A stretch of DNA of 64,000 bases from the NCBI GenBank assembly GCA_008933805.1, contig WBUH01000008.1:62001-126000 (forward strand). The letters are read 5' to 3'. Under the pieces are notes generated by a model, which was not told the origin of the DNA, made no database searches, and was given only the letters and a program-made list of their open reading frames with translations. Of this stretch, positions 20,801-29,405 are shown one piece after another. This DNA is from Bacteroidota bacterium. GTDB taxonomy: Bacteria; Bacteroidota; Bacteroidia; UBA8524. Each line of letters opens with the position of its first letter. Position 1 is the stretch's first letter. The translations under genes were made by a program, and so were the position numbers.

Positions 20801-20944
20801 CAATAAACCTGCTATAGGATATTCGCTTTTGTATTTAAGATACACCTCTCCATCTATTTGTTGAGGATGATTGGTTTGGGCTGTTGAAATAACTGTAAAC
20901 AGGGCAAAACACAGCAGCCACAGGGCTCTTTGGTACTTCATCAT
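17804..20944 (-). CDS. Secreted S8 (subtilisin-like) peptidase with PKD domains and type A T9SS tail (upstream paralogue)
   Basis: About 1,046 residues with the same order as its downstream paralogue: signal peptide, pro-region, S8 domain, PKD, lectin-like beta domain, PKD and type A T9SS tail (VYPNPASDVLYVET, GIYFVNVQSG). The triad is canonical: Asp in AVVDDGMN (about 165), His in THGTHVGGIAG (about 223), Ser in DGTSMATPMVAG (about 379), with oxyanion Asn in ASNDG (about 317). It should be an active extracellular protease. An ATG at 20944 (or 20941) is preferred over the in-frame TTG at 20953. It is followed with a 4-bp overlap by the second subtilase. Confidence 0.9.
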   Translation of the reverse strand: MMKYQRALWLLCFALFTVISTAQTNHPQQIDGEVYLKYKSEYPIAGLLVQTDAPYALLPGFDKEFSEKFQIYKAQASFGNADSKLKQTIRVSFRNAKDIGTLIKALTANPMVEYAEPVPLNVTGYTPNDLGTNTTTGQWGLYKIKGREAWDISKGDSAITVAVVDDGMNIFHNDLNNNVWRNPKEIAGNKIDDDNNGYVDDIFGFDVGDKDPDPFHPNTNFTHGTHVGGIAGAVSNNQLGVASIGYNISLMAVKCTFNAQSNTASIPMGYEGVTYAASAGADIINCSWSSGQQSQTAQNVIDFAVSKGSIVVAAASNDGVEQIRYPAAYDGVIAVASTDINDNKSSFSNYGTWVDVSAPGSRIRSTIATGSYSTFDGTSMATPMVAGLLGLMKSHNPNMTNAQLEQCLISRAEPIDALNQTFAGKIGSGRIDAEKSLQCAGAFLNAVPKAQIQSASTTACPNTVVSFFGSSTKGSAEKYTWYFPGGTPATDTTKNPVVTYTNVGDYDVALVITNTNGSDSINLTNYVSVSAYGNEVVFQENFESGNLTGMGFTTLNPDNGATWDVVNANALKGSKRSLRMNFFNYATIGQRDALISPVMSLNGIANSRLTMQHAYRARNTTKRDSLLVYVSTDSGQTFPYLVAAFAENNSFSFATQTASTATFTTTFSSDWCVETIKGTSCIDIDLSNFDGKDGIVFKLEAYNDNGNNLYIDNIKVAGNCARFNTKKPEADFANNDTTFCLPADVKFTDMSVNFGTSYEWIFEGGTPATSTLKNPQVNYSVSGTYDVTLIVGNSFGYDTIEMRDYIVAAANPVVTVWADTTKLCRGQSTRMYAAGAKDYFWYPVFAQNTTVGDTIIINPPSSFTYNVRGTSVDGCTDVKTISITVYPGPGTVNIFNNNMGSLYTNNNTLGVKYQWLLEGVVLPGDTSKTITPSPSAPGTYSLRASDSIGCKVVSNEYYFNPLSVINASDKGIKVYPNPASDVLYVETENGDAEIKVYNILGECVFEDKLIGKRAEITTKTLNDGIYFVNVQSGNQNIVWKVIINNE

Positions 20945-21019
20945 AATTGGCAAGATAAATAAAAACTAAATAACGTAGCTTTTATGGTAGACTAGTAAAA
21001 ATACAGAAATGTTTGAAAT

Positions 21020-21907
21020 TTAACGTACAATTGTTTTGTACTTATCCCAAAGTTCTAAGATTATACCGTCTTTAAGCCCTGCATTGGGAGAATAGATATT
21101 GTTAATACCGGCCCACTCCATTACCGCCAAATATATTTTAGCGGCATGGTCAATCACATCAGCACGGTCGGGATTCAGTTGTAATTTATAAATACGGTCA
21201 GTAATGCTCATTGCGCTTATATCGGCATACAGTTTCCTAAGCACGTCAACAGACATCGGGTCATTAGTTTCGCCTACCGCCATTTGGTAAAGCTTATTAA
21301 TGTTTCCTCCTGTACCTATGGCAGTAATATTATCTTTTATAGATGCGTTTTGCAATACCCAGCTCTTCATTTCATCCCACACCGCGGGATTGGTTTTTCC
21401 TTCTTTAAGACGTACTGAGCCTATTGGGAACGAACGTGAATTGATTACTTTATGTTCTTTGATGAGGGTTATTTCTGTGCTTCCGCCGCCAACATCAATG
21501 TTTACATAGTTGCCCGTGGCAGGAAAATACGACATCACCGATTTTAAGATTAGCTCCGACTCTCTATCGCCGCTAATTATTTCTACCTTAAAATCGTATT
21601 TCTTTTGCACCTTGCGCACCAGCATCTCGCCGTTTTTTGCCTCTCTCATGGCACTGGTGGCACACACCATATAATGACGAACGCGGTGTATATCAAGTAT
21701 CAACTTAAAGGCGTTCATGGTCATTGCAAAAAGTTCCTGTTTTTCTTTACCGATTTTACCGGTTTTAAAAACATCGTCTCCAAGCCTCAATGGTATGCGG
21801 ATGAACTCTACCTTTTTAAACTGCACCTCGTCATTCTCGGTAGGCATCACCCTGCTGATAAGTAAGCGTATGGCATTTGAGCCTATATCAACGGCGCCTA
21901 TCTTCAC
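21020..21907 (-). CDS. Ppx/GppA family phosphatase (short form)
   Basis: A 295-residue member of the exopolyphosphatase / pppGpp phosphohydrolase family, which hydrolyses polyphosphate or (p)ppGpp. The ASKHA nucleotide-binding motifs are visible: GAVDIGSNAIRLLI at the N-terminus, CATSAMREAKNG, and NIDVGGGSTEITLI near residue 135. It lacks the C-terminal HD-type domain of long Ppx/GppA, which is common for about 300-residue members in Bacteroidota, so substrate preference is uncertain. It stands 75 bp downstream of the subtilase start on the same strand and 97 bp after the DUF2721 gene. Confidence 0.9.
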   Translation of the reverse strand: MKIGAVDIGSNAIRLLISRVMPTENDEVQFKKVEFIRIPLRLGDDVFKTGKIGKEKQELFAMTMNAFKLILDIHRVRHYMVCATSAMREAKNGEMLVRKVQKKYDFKVEIISGDRESELILKSVMSYFPATGNYVNIDVGGGSTEITLIKEHKVINSRSFPIGSVRLKEGKTNPAVWDEMKSWVLQNASIKDNITAIGTGGNINKLYQMAVGETNDPMSVDVLRKLYADISAMSITDRIYKLQLNPDRADVIDHAAKIYLAVMEWAGINNIYSPNAGLKDGIILELWDKYKTIVR

Positions 21908-22004
21908 GCTACTAAATTATAACCAACCATATGTTTTCAAGGGCTTTTTGTTTCAACAGGTGTGGAAAATAGAAGCCGGCCCTTGCCCTTACAAGGCATT
22001 GCCT

Positions 22005-22433
22005 TTATTCTTTGGTAAATAATTTTTCTAAAAATGTCCGACTCCGCTCTTCAATATCATGTAACTCAATTTTTAGTGCTTTAACTGATATTGTTATCTC
22101 CCAAACGCTGATTGATAATGAAACCACCATGGTTATCATGCTGATGCTAAATACAACTTTAGCCCACCCCTCTTGGTCTACAAACAACAATAGCATACAT
22201 ACTACGCTTAGCAGCAAACTGCTAACGCCTAACAATTGCATATTGCGGATAAGATTAAGCCGCAGCCTTAGGTTGGTTATTTGCTGTATGATGTGTTCAC
22301 TGGGCTTATCAGTGTACTTATCGTGCAGCTCACGGATAAGCTTTGCTACAGCCAAAAAACGATTAGTATAGGCCAGCATTAGCAGCGATATGGTGCTGAA
22401 CAAAAGTGCGGGGGTAGAGAGTTGCAGTTCCAT
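22005..22433 (-). CDS. DUF2721-like small membrane protein
   Basis: A 142-residue protein with an N-terminal hydrophobic helix (about 8-28), a central amphipathic charged region containing LRLRLNLIRNMQLLG, and two further membrane helices (about 68-85 and 92-112), then a charged coiled tail. This pattern and the R-R-N-x-Q-L segment fit the DUF2721 family of integral membrane proteins, whose function is unknown. It may be co-transcribed with the Ppx/GppA gene. Confidence 0.75.
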   Translation of the reverse strand: MELQLSTPALLFSTISLLMLAYTNRFLAVAKLIRELHDKYTDKPSEHIIQQITNLRLRLNLIRNMQLLGVSSLLLSVVCMLLLFVDQEGWAKVVFSISMITMVVSLSISVWEITISVKALKIELHDIEERSRTFLEKLFTKE

Positions 22434-22457
22434 GCCTGCAAGTTAGCTAAGAAATAA

Positions 22458-22485
22458 CAAAGCCCCGACTCCCGTCGGGGCTTTG
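22458..22485 (-). terminator. Stem-loop terminator of the giant multidomain gene
   Basis: A 12-bp perfect stem (CAAAGCCCCGAC / GTCGGGGCTTTG) with loop TCCC, 24 bp after the stop at 22510 in the minus direction. It is followed on that strand by a T-rich stretch (TTATTTCTT). The stem is strong but the T-run is broken. Confidence 0.75.
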
Positions 22486-22509
22486 AAAAAGGAAAGAGGC
22501 TTAATTAAC

Positions 22510-25500
22510 CTATTTAACAAGGTTCACTTTTTTCACAAGTACCATCCCATCTGCTTCAATTCGTACCAGATATAATCCGGATGCATAGGCACTCATGTCT
22601 ATATTGAAGTTATTCTCAAGCACTGTTTGTGGTGTTATCGAAGTAATAACCTCGCCTAACAAATTTACAACAGTTACTTTAACTTCTCGGTTTTGGTCAA
22701 ATTTAACAGCTACGTTTAGCTCACCACGGGTTGGGTTAGGATACACATTAACTGCATTCTCAAGATACTCTTCAGTAATGCCGGTTGTGTTCGCAATTAC
22801 CTCAACGGTGCGGCACACGCGTTGTGCAATATTACCCGATGGATCGGTCAAATCATAGCAGTATTCATAAATACCTTCAGCCAAAGTATTTACGTTTGAT
22901 GTAACTACAAGGTTTGGTGCCAATTCAGCATTGCTGTAGTAGTTATCGCTGTATGATACACCTGAGTCAGTATATGTTTTCCAACGCATGATTTTGTTGG
23001 TTGAAACAAAACCTTTCAGCTGCAATATTGGGGCTACACGGTCAACAACCCTTACTACGCGGGTTTTAGTTACAGCAACATTACCTTCACAATCAGTAAC
23101 ATCATAGTTCACTACGTAATCACCTAGTTTGTTAATGTTTACAACTATAGAAGGAGTTGTTGTTAAACCAGTACAATAGTTATCAGCAACAGTTGCACCT
23201 AGCTCATTGTAGTTACTAAACACATTCACAATAACAGTATCTAAACCATTGATGGTAATAACTGGTTTTTGTGTATCACGTACAACCACAATACGGCTTT
23301 CGTTGCTGCTATTTCCGGCAGTATCAGTTGCAGTGTAGTTAAGTACATAAGTACCGGTTTTGTTAATGTTTACAGTACCTGAAACTACTGGTACAGAAGC
23401 ATCATAGTTATCAGTTGCGCTGATACCGGGTTCGGTATATGGCGATTTAACTTCAACAAATACGGTATCACCTACTTTAGCAATAATCGGAGCAACACGA
23501 TCAACAACATTTACTGTACGGTTAATCAACGCTTTGTTACCTGCCAAATCTGTTACTTCATAAGCAACTACATAAGCGCCCACTTTTTGGTCGTTTACAT
23601 TGTTAGTTACCACAATTGATGAAGTAAAGTTACGGTTTAGGTAATCCATTGCAGTTGCACCTGCATCAGTATAAGTAGTTTTCACATCGTGGTCGATGGT
23701 TGAAGCACCGGTAAGAGTAAGTACTGGATTAGTTACGTCAGGTGTAACTTCAACATCGCGTGTTACGATAGTTTTGTTACCTGCTACGTCGCTAACTTCA
23801 TACTTCACTTGATACATACCTACAGTTGTAGAGTCAACATTGCTGGTTACAGATACCACATTGGTCAAGCTGCTGTCAATGTCATCCATTGCAGTAAAGC
23901 CGGCCTCAACGTATTGGTACCATTGTTCAAAAGTAACTTTGTTAGCACCGTTCAAAGTAATCACCGGAGCAATACCGTCACCGATAATGCTTACAGTGTA
24001 ATCTTCAAACTCACCAACACGGTTCAAACCGCAAGCATGGTTAGCATCGTTTCCGTAGCTAACACCTACACGCATACGAGTAAATCCTTCTGAAGCAGTT
24101 GCAGGAACTTTAACAATAGTGTTGAAAGTTGCATTGCGGCTAGCACCCTCAAAAGCAACCAATTCAAGTGAATCATCAAAATCACCGTCAATGTTCCAGT
24201 CAATCCAAACCTTACGGTTCATTTCGTCAACTGTGTTTGTGCGTGAAACGCTCAATGGATATTTACCACCTTTAGTTACAGTAGCAAACTGAGGAAGGTT
24301 AATGTAGTTAGTGTATTTAGCAACACCTGAAGTAGTTGTATTGTTAATAGCACCAAATGTTACGTTGCTGATACCAATTTTGCCATCAACGCTAGCAACA
24401 CCCGGGTCGCAATAATCATACACAGTAATGTATGAAGTTTTGATTAAGCTATCATTGCCTATGCTGTTACCTGCTACCAACTTAACGGTGTATACACCCG
24501 GTACTAGGAAGTTAGCGGTAATGTTTTTGCTGGTTTTGTTTGGTTTAACATTAACACCTGTTGATGGTGAAAATTCCCACCTGTAATTCAAAGGACCGTG
24601 TTTAGTGTTGTTGGTAAAGGTTACCAAAGCATTTACGGCTACCATTGTTTTATCGGCAACAAAATCAACTGCAGGCGCAGTGATAGGATCAAGAACAGTA
24701 ATAGATTTAGAAATTGAGTTTGAACCTGCACAGTTAACTACTTTCAGTTTCACGTTGTAGTTACCTGAAATTCCGTATGAGTAAACATCAAAGTTTTTCT
24801 CACCACCTTCATTACCGGGAATTTCAAATGGAGGATCAAAATCCCATAAGTAGCTAAGGTTAGTTCCGGTTGATGTGCTGGTAAACCTAATATCCTCATC
24901 AATAAACAAAGTATCAGGGAAGCTGAAATCAGCAACAGGAGCAGGAGTATTATCGGCTACAGATGTCCATTCAGCAGCAAAACCGGCAGCTTGAGTGGTT
25001 GCATCAGTTACCCAGTTGATAAACATTTGGCCTGAAGTAGCTACCAAACCGGTAGATCCACCGGGCATTCCCGAAGTGCTTGTGTATGCACCAATAAGTG
25101 GCGCAGTTGCATCGGCACCGTCATAAATCCTTAATGTTTCGCCTGCTACCAATGCAAACTGAGAGAATTTCAATGTGATTGAAGAAGCGCAAGGATTAAT
25201 CAAATAGTTACAGTTACGGTTAGTTCCGTAGTTACCTGATGGGCCACCGTCATCATACAATTTACCGTAGCGGGCAGTTGTTTTAGGATTAGAGCTGCTT
25301 CCGCACATTGAGTATTCTTCTTTAACAAAGATGTATGAGCTTTTGCAAGTGTCTTTACCTACACCCAAATCGTTCTCAGTGTTCAAGCACACATCATAGA
25401 AACCTGATTTTCCGAAGAAAATGGTTGGATGTTGAGCTGCATCATCAGAGAAGAACGCATCGCTAGAAGGACTAGCAGTCCATTGCCAAATGGTAGGACC

Positions 25501-28500
25501 AAAAGTAGAGTTATCGCGAAGGTTCACCATTGCATACAAATCAACGATTTGAGGAGTAGCAACGAAATCAGATTTTGGAGTAGAAGTTGGAAGAATAACA
25601 GATACAGTTTTGTTTAAGCTGTCTGAACCTGAACAACCGTCAACCGCCAATTTCACATCATAGTTACCTGTAACGGCAAATTGGTAATCCAAATCACGAG
25701 TGGTTGAAGTTAAAACACCATCAACATACCACCTGTAGGTGTATTTTGTAGGCTCGCCTTTGGTTGTGTTTACAATACGAGTACCGCTGGCAGCATAAAC
25801 GCTGTCGGCAACTACAAATGTTGAAACAGGAACCAATTGAGGATATGATGATTGGTCAGCACCCATGGTCATAGAACCGGGGCAACGAATATCACCGTCC
25901 ACATCAATATTGATACCCAAGGTCAAATCACCTGAAGGAGCATCATACGATGATTGCAAGTGTGCATTTACTGAGCCGTAAGTTGTATTAATAAATACAG
26001 GCTGTTCTTGTAACGATTTCAAGTTCAGCGTTGGGTAAAACGCTTGCCAGTCAGTTAGGTTTTTGTAGAACGTTGTATAATCTTCAGTGTAAATATCAGC
26101 TGAAGAGTAATACAAGTTGCTCTCAAACGTACAGTTATTACTTTGTGTGCGAGAAACCGCAACACCCCTTGTACTAGCACCTGCATACACAAAAATGTTG
26201 TTTTTGATATCAGCATTGTTTGAGTAGTTAAGGTTTAAAGCAGCTCTGCTACCTGTTGTTGCAACAGTTTGAGGGTTAAAATATATAGTGTTGTGGTAAA
26301 TTTTTAGTCCTGTAGTGCTGCTGGTGTATATACCGCCATAAGTACCTGTGCTGGTAGTTAAGAAATCAGCGAACATGTTATTATAAATAACAGTGTTGTT
26401 GTTTTCATTAATGATGTACATACCATAAATACCCAGGTTTTTGTAGTTGTTGTTACGAATTGTGTTGGTAACACCAGAGTTTGAGTAGTATCCGTAGCTT
26501 GAAGCGAAGTTACCAAAAGTGAAGTTGTTCATATCAACATCAATTTCAGCTGCATAGTTCACATACACACCATAACCGTACAAGCCGGTAAAGTTGTTTT
26601 TACGGATAGTGATTTTTGAGCTGCGTGATGTAGTTGATGCACTACGTAGTTGAACACCATAGTAGCAGTTAACAAAATTGTTACCTTCTACCAATGAACC
26701 AACAGACTCAGCACCTGCGGTATTTGTGTTGTAATCACCAAACGTAACACCAAAAGTGGTAAAGTTGCTAAACGCGCTAAACTCAATACTATTTTTAAGA
26801 ATTTTAACGCTATCTGATTGAGAAGCAATTTTAATACCCGCAACGTTTGTGTTTGATGTAGCGCGTAGGCTCATGTTTTGCACTGTAACGTGCGGAGTAC
26901 CTGCTATGCTCACAATTGCAGCATTGGTTGTTGCTGGAAGTTGTAGAATTGATGAACCGATACCTGCACCATTAAATATAATAGTGTTGGCTTTTGAAGC
27001 ACCTTTTACATACAATAAATCCAGTTTTTCATTAAATGTAGCTGCTGCCACATTAAACTGAACTGCACCTGTAATACCACCACAATTCAATATTTCAGCA
27101 ACTTCAGCAAAAGTTGTGTAGTTGGTGGGGCCTGAACCGGCAGGGTCAATTGTATAAGTACCTGCGCTAAACGGAGTACAGAAGTTAGTTCTTATTGTAT
27201 CGTTGCTCTTATTTTGATCAACAGAAGCGTTAGGATTATCAATATAGGCCGTAACGGTGTTCTTACCGGGGTTAATTGTAAACTGGTTAGAACCTGTAAA
27301 CAGTACAGTAGCTTCATTACAAGAAGTTAAACTACCCGTCCAGTTAATTGTTTTGGTTGTAGAACCTATCGTTACCGATACATTTAACGATGTTAGCGTT
27401 AATAAACCTTTGTTCTTAATTTTAACCTCAACATCATTGCTGCCTGCACTAACAGGGAATGAAGGCCTCAAGAAGGCATTAACCTCAGCATCTACGTTCA
27501 AGCCACCTGCGTTTTCAGCACATCCAACTGTTGGAGGATTCAAACGGGTTACGTTGTTTATGTCTTTGGGCAATACCGATTGGTAAACACCTTTTAAGCA
27601 TATTGAACCTGGGCGAGGGTCGGTAGCTGAAGTAAGCATAGGGTCTTCACTGTAAGAGTTAGCGTCAAAACCGCCAAAACCCTTATAATTTGCCTTAGTT
27701 ACGTTTGAACCGTTAATTACGTTCAAAAACTGGCCGGGGGTATTGTTTACTTTGTAATAGTTGTTGTAGTCAGCTCCGCTAAGACATCCGCCTTCAGAAT
27801 ACAAAGCTAAACCACTACTATTAGCACCCGAAATAATGATGTTGTTATTTCTTACATCATTGGGGTAACTAGATGGGTAAATATAAATACCTGCACCGGT
27901 ATTTGTAAGGTCGTTTTGCATTACAACAGTGTTAGCCCAAACATCAAAGTTACGGTCGTAACCCATGTAAATAGCCCTAGCACTGGTACTACGCCAATCG
28001 CCCCTAAAGAAGTTGTTCCAAATCCTACCCCTTGCACCATTGCTGTTACGGGTAAGCGTATATATCCCGTATTGTCCGCAATTGGCAAAAGTGTTACCAA
28101 TCATTTCATACAACTGGCTACCGCTGGTGCTACCATTACAATGCGAAAAACCATAATTACTATTATTGGTAGTACGCATATCGATAAAGTTGTAGTTGAT
28201 TTGATAACCGTTCAAGTTGTTTATACCAATGGCTGATTGGTACGCCTTCCTTAACTTGTTGGCGCGCATAAACAAAATAAATGGAACTGTTGTAGTACTG
28301 TAACTTGATGTACCATAGTACGAGAAGTTACCACCCACAATATCGTTACTGTCAATTACAATATTGTAAGTAGAAGCCGATGTACCACCGCACAAACTAC
28401 CATCAGTAACAAGTGTATTGTTAATCATCTGGATAGCCTTAAAGTTTGTACTGGTAGATGAACTATCAACAGCAATGTGGCAACTTACTATTGAACAGTT

Positions 28501-29007
28501 GTTTGTAGTACCATATATATGCACACCTAAACCGGCAGTAGTACCGGTATTTCTTATACTAAGATTTTTTAGGGAAACATAAGATGTACTACTCAACCTT
28601 ACCGTGTGAGCGTCGGTGGTTGATGTTGCTGCAAAAGTGATAATTCTTGTATTAGCATTGCCGAAACCACCATCAAAAGTAATGGTGTTTGTTGCGCTTG
28701 CACCGGTAATTGCGGGTATTGTTATCTGCCCGCTGTATGTACCTGCTGCAACCTGAAAAAGTACTGGACCGTTAACGCCTTTAGCCACAAGGTCGGCAAC
28801 AGCCGCTGAAACTGATACGTAGTTGTTTGCCCCACTTCCCGAGGGGTTTACAGTTTTTACCCCGCTAAGCTGGGAAAAACCTGATAAAGCAACCATAATA
28901 AATGCTACTGCGAAAAGAGATTTCCGCCACGTGTTTGGAGACAATAGTCCCCTGCTGCCAAAGGTTAAGCCGGCCCTTTGGCGAGAGCTAAGTAATGTTT
29001 TTTTCAT
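22510..29007 (-). CDS. 2,165-residue mosaic surface protein: beta-helix, PKD, CUB, GEVED, five DUF5011 repeats, type A T9SS tail
   Basis: The domain order by eye is as follows. First a long Arg-rich signal peptide (cleavage near residue 45), then right-handed beta-helix segments rich in N-N/N-x-F turns (about 60-470) and a CARDB-like Ig domain (about 530-620). A second beta-helix follows (about 640-1010), then PKD domains, a CUB-like domain (about 1225-1335: LKFSQFALVAGETLRIYDG, MFINWVTD), two more PKD domains and a GEVED domain (about 1520-1640: RKVWIDWNIDGDFDD, GEFEDYTVSI). Five DUF5011 Ig repeats (about 1650-2060, each with V-x-Y-x-V/A-x-D-x-x-G/A-N) precede the T9SS tail (VYPNPTRGELNVAV). 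It should be a very large surface or secreted protein, for polysaccharide binding or adhesion; no catalytic set is visible. The ATG at 29007 (MKKTLLSSRQ) is preferred over a start 45 nt upstream because it directly begins the signal peptide. Confidence 0.88.
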   Translation of the reverse strand: MKKTLLSSRQRAGLTFGSRGLLSPNTWRKSLFAVAFIMVALSGFSQLSGVKTVNPSGSGANNYVSVSAAVADLVAKGVNGPVLFQVAAGTYSGQITIPAITGASATNTITFDGGFGNANTRIITFAATSTTDAHTVRLSSTSYVSLKNLSIRNTGTTAGLGVHIYGTTNNCSIVSCHIAVDSSSTSTNFKAIQMINNTLVTDGSLCGGTSASTYNIVIDSNDIVGGNFSYYGTSSYSTTTVPFILFMRANKLRKAYQSAIGINNLNGYQINYNFIDMRTTNNSNYGFSHCNGSTSGSQLYEMIGNTFANCGQYGIYTLTRNSNGARGRIWNNFFRGDWRSTSARAIYMGYDRNFDVWANTVVMQNDLTNTGAGIYIYPSSYPNDVRNNNIIISGANSSGLALYSEGGCLSGADYNNYYKVNNTPGQFLNVINGSNVTKANYKGFGGFDANSYSEDPMLTSATDPRPGSICLKGVYQSVLPKDINNVTRLNPPTVGCAENAGGLNVDAEVNAFLRPSFPVSAGSNDVEVKIKNKGLLTLTSLNVSVTIGSTTKTINWTGSLTSCNEATVLFTGSNQFTINPGKNTVTAYIDNPNASVDQNKSNDTIRTNFCTPFSAGTYTIDPAGSGPTNYTTFAEVAEILNCGGITGAVQFNVAAATFNEKLDLLYVKGASKANTIIFNGAGIGSSILQLPATTNAAIVSIAGTPHVTVQNMSLRATSNTNVAGIKIASQSDSVKILKNSIEFSAFSNFTTFGVTFGDYNTNTAGAESVGSLVEGNNFVNCYYGVQLRSASTTSRSSKITIRKNNFTGLYGYGVYVNYAAEIDVDMNNFTFGNFASSYGYYSNSGVTNTIRNNNYKNLGIYGMYIINENNNTVIYNNMFADFLTTSTGTYGGIYTSSTTGLKIYHNTIYFNPQTVATTGSRAALNLNYSNNADIKNNIFVYAGASTRGVAVSRTQSNNCTFESNLYYSSADIYTEDYTTFYKNLTDWQAFYPTLNLKSLQEQPVFINTTYGSVNAHLQSSYDAPSGDLTLGINIDVDGDIRCPGSMTMGADQSSYPQLVPVSTFVVADSVYAASGTRIVNTTKGEPTKYTYRWYVDGVLTSTTRDLDYQFAVTGNYDVKLAVDGCSGSDSLNKTVSVILPTSTPKSDFVATPQIVDLYAMVNLRDNSTFGPTIWQWTASPSSDAFFSDDAAQHPTIFFGKSGFYDVCLNTENDLGVGKDTCKSSYIFVKEEYSMCGSSSNPKTTARYGKLYDDGGPSGNYGTNRNCNYLINPCASSITLKFSQFALVAGETLRIYDGADATAPLIGAYTSTSGMPGGSTGLVATSGQMFINWVTDATTQAAGFAAEWTSVADNTPAPVADFSFPDTLFIDEDIRFTSTSTGTNLSYLWDFDPPFEIPGNEGGEKNFDVYSYGISGNYNVKLKVVNCAGSNSISKSITVLDPITAPAVDFVADKTMVAVNALVTFTNNTKHGPLNYRWEFSPSTGVNVKPNKTSKNITANFLVPGVYTVKLVAGNSIGNDSLIKTSYITVYDYCDPGVASVDGKIGISNVTFGAINNTTTSGVAKYTNYINLPQFATVTKGGKYPLSVSRTNTVDEMNRKVWIDWNIDGDFDDSLELVAFEGASRNATFNTIVKVPATASEGFTRMRVGVSYGNDANHACGLNRVGEFEDYTVSIIGDGIAPVITLNGANKVTFEQWYQYVEAGFTAMDDIDSSLTNVVSVTSNVDSTTVGMYQVKYEVSDVAGNKTIVTRDVEVTPDVTNPVLTLTGASTIDHDVKTTYTDAGATAMDYLNRNFTSSIVVTNNVNDQKVGAYVVAYEVTDLAGNKALINRTVNVVDRVAPIIAKVGDTVFVEVKSPYTEPGISATDNYDASVPVVSGTVNINKTGTYVLNYTATDTAGNSSNESRIVVVRDTQKPVITINGLDTVIVNVFSNYNELGATVADNYCTGLTTTPSIVVNINKLGDYVVNYDVTDCEGNVAVTKTRVVRVVDRVAPILQLKGFVSTNKIMRWKTYTDSGVSYSDNYYSNAELAPNLVVTSNVNTLAEGIYEYCYDLTDPSGNIAQRVCRTVEVIANTTGITEEYLENAVNVYPNPTRGELNVAVKFDQNREVKVTVVNLLGEVITSITPQTVLENNFNIDMSAYASGLYLVRIEADGMVLVKKVNLVK

Positions 29008-29049
29008 TTCAAAGAATTGTGAGTTTAATATGTGTCTGTCAAAGACAAT

Positions 29050-29057
29050 CAAATTTA
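29050..29057 (-). promoter_or_regulatory. Candidate -7 box for the giant mosaic gene
   Basis: It reads TAAATTTG on the minus strand, matching TAnnTTTG, 42 nt before the preferred ATG at 29007. No clear -33 TTG is present. Its position between the upstream in-frame start (29052) and the preferred ATG supports the shorter gene model. Confidence 0.45.
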
Positions 29058-29314
29058 TAAAACTGATGCCCGTTTATACTACATGTTTAAAATATTTTGT
29101 ATAAAATTTCACAATGCATTACAAATCAATAATTTAAAATTGTAAAAAACAAGTCATTTATTTTAACCCTCAATAATATCAAGCAACTAATTGAAATTAA
29201 ATATCAAAAAATATAACATAATTATGATTAATCCAAATAAACGTTAGTACAAAAAACTGACACGTATGTACTAAATAATAACACACATTTGAATCTAATA
29301 AAAATATCAAGCTA

Positions 29315-29389
29315 CTGTTAGGCAACTTAGTAGCGCAAAGCAATGCATTGCCTTTGCGGCGGTAGCCGAAAAGCCTAAACAGAGTAGGC
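29315..29389 (+). promoter_or_regulatory. Structured 5' leader with competing stems (riboswitch-like)
   Basis: A closing stem pairs CTGTTAGGC (29315-29323) with GCCTAAACAG (29373-29382) with one bulged A. Inside it, CGCAAAG (29334-29340) pairs with CTTTGCG (29352-29358), capped by CAA/TTG with one bulged C, followed by a small GGC-GGTA-GCC hairpin (29358-29367). The 3' strand GCCTA (29373-29377) can instead pair with TAGGC (29385-29389), 16 nt before the ATG at 29406, so two mutually exclusive folds exist. I do not recognise the class. The order AGGCAA, GCGCAAAGC, GGTAGCCG is reminiscent of c-di-GMP-I (GEMM) riboswitches, but the GNRA-capped P1b hairpin is missing. Confidence 0.45.
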
Positions 29390-29405
29390 ACTAACAATTA
29401 ATAGC

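Larger units (their letters stand above)
29008..29405. other. 398-bp AT-rich divergent intergenic region
   Basis: It separates two divergent T9SS genes. The left end holds the minus-strand promoter box (29050-29057). The middle (about 29060-29310) is very AT-rich with no ORF or repeat that I can support. The right end (29315-29389) holds the structured leader described separately. No TAnnTTTG box is visible on the plus strand; the closest is CACATTTG near 29285. Confidence 0.6.

Noticed and set aside
22510-29007. Regular DNA-level repetition that could suggest a CRISPR or tandem-repeat array
   Set aside because: The periodicity is that of Ig-like and beta-helix coding repeats, in frame and divergent, without direct repeats and spacers.
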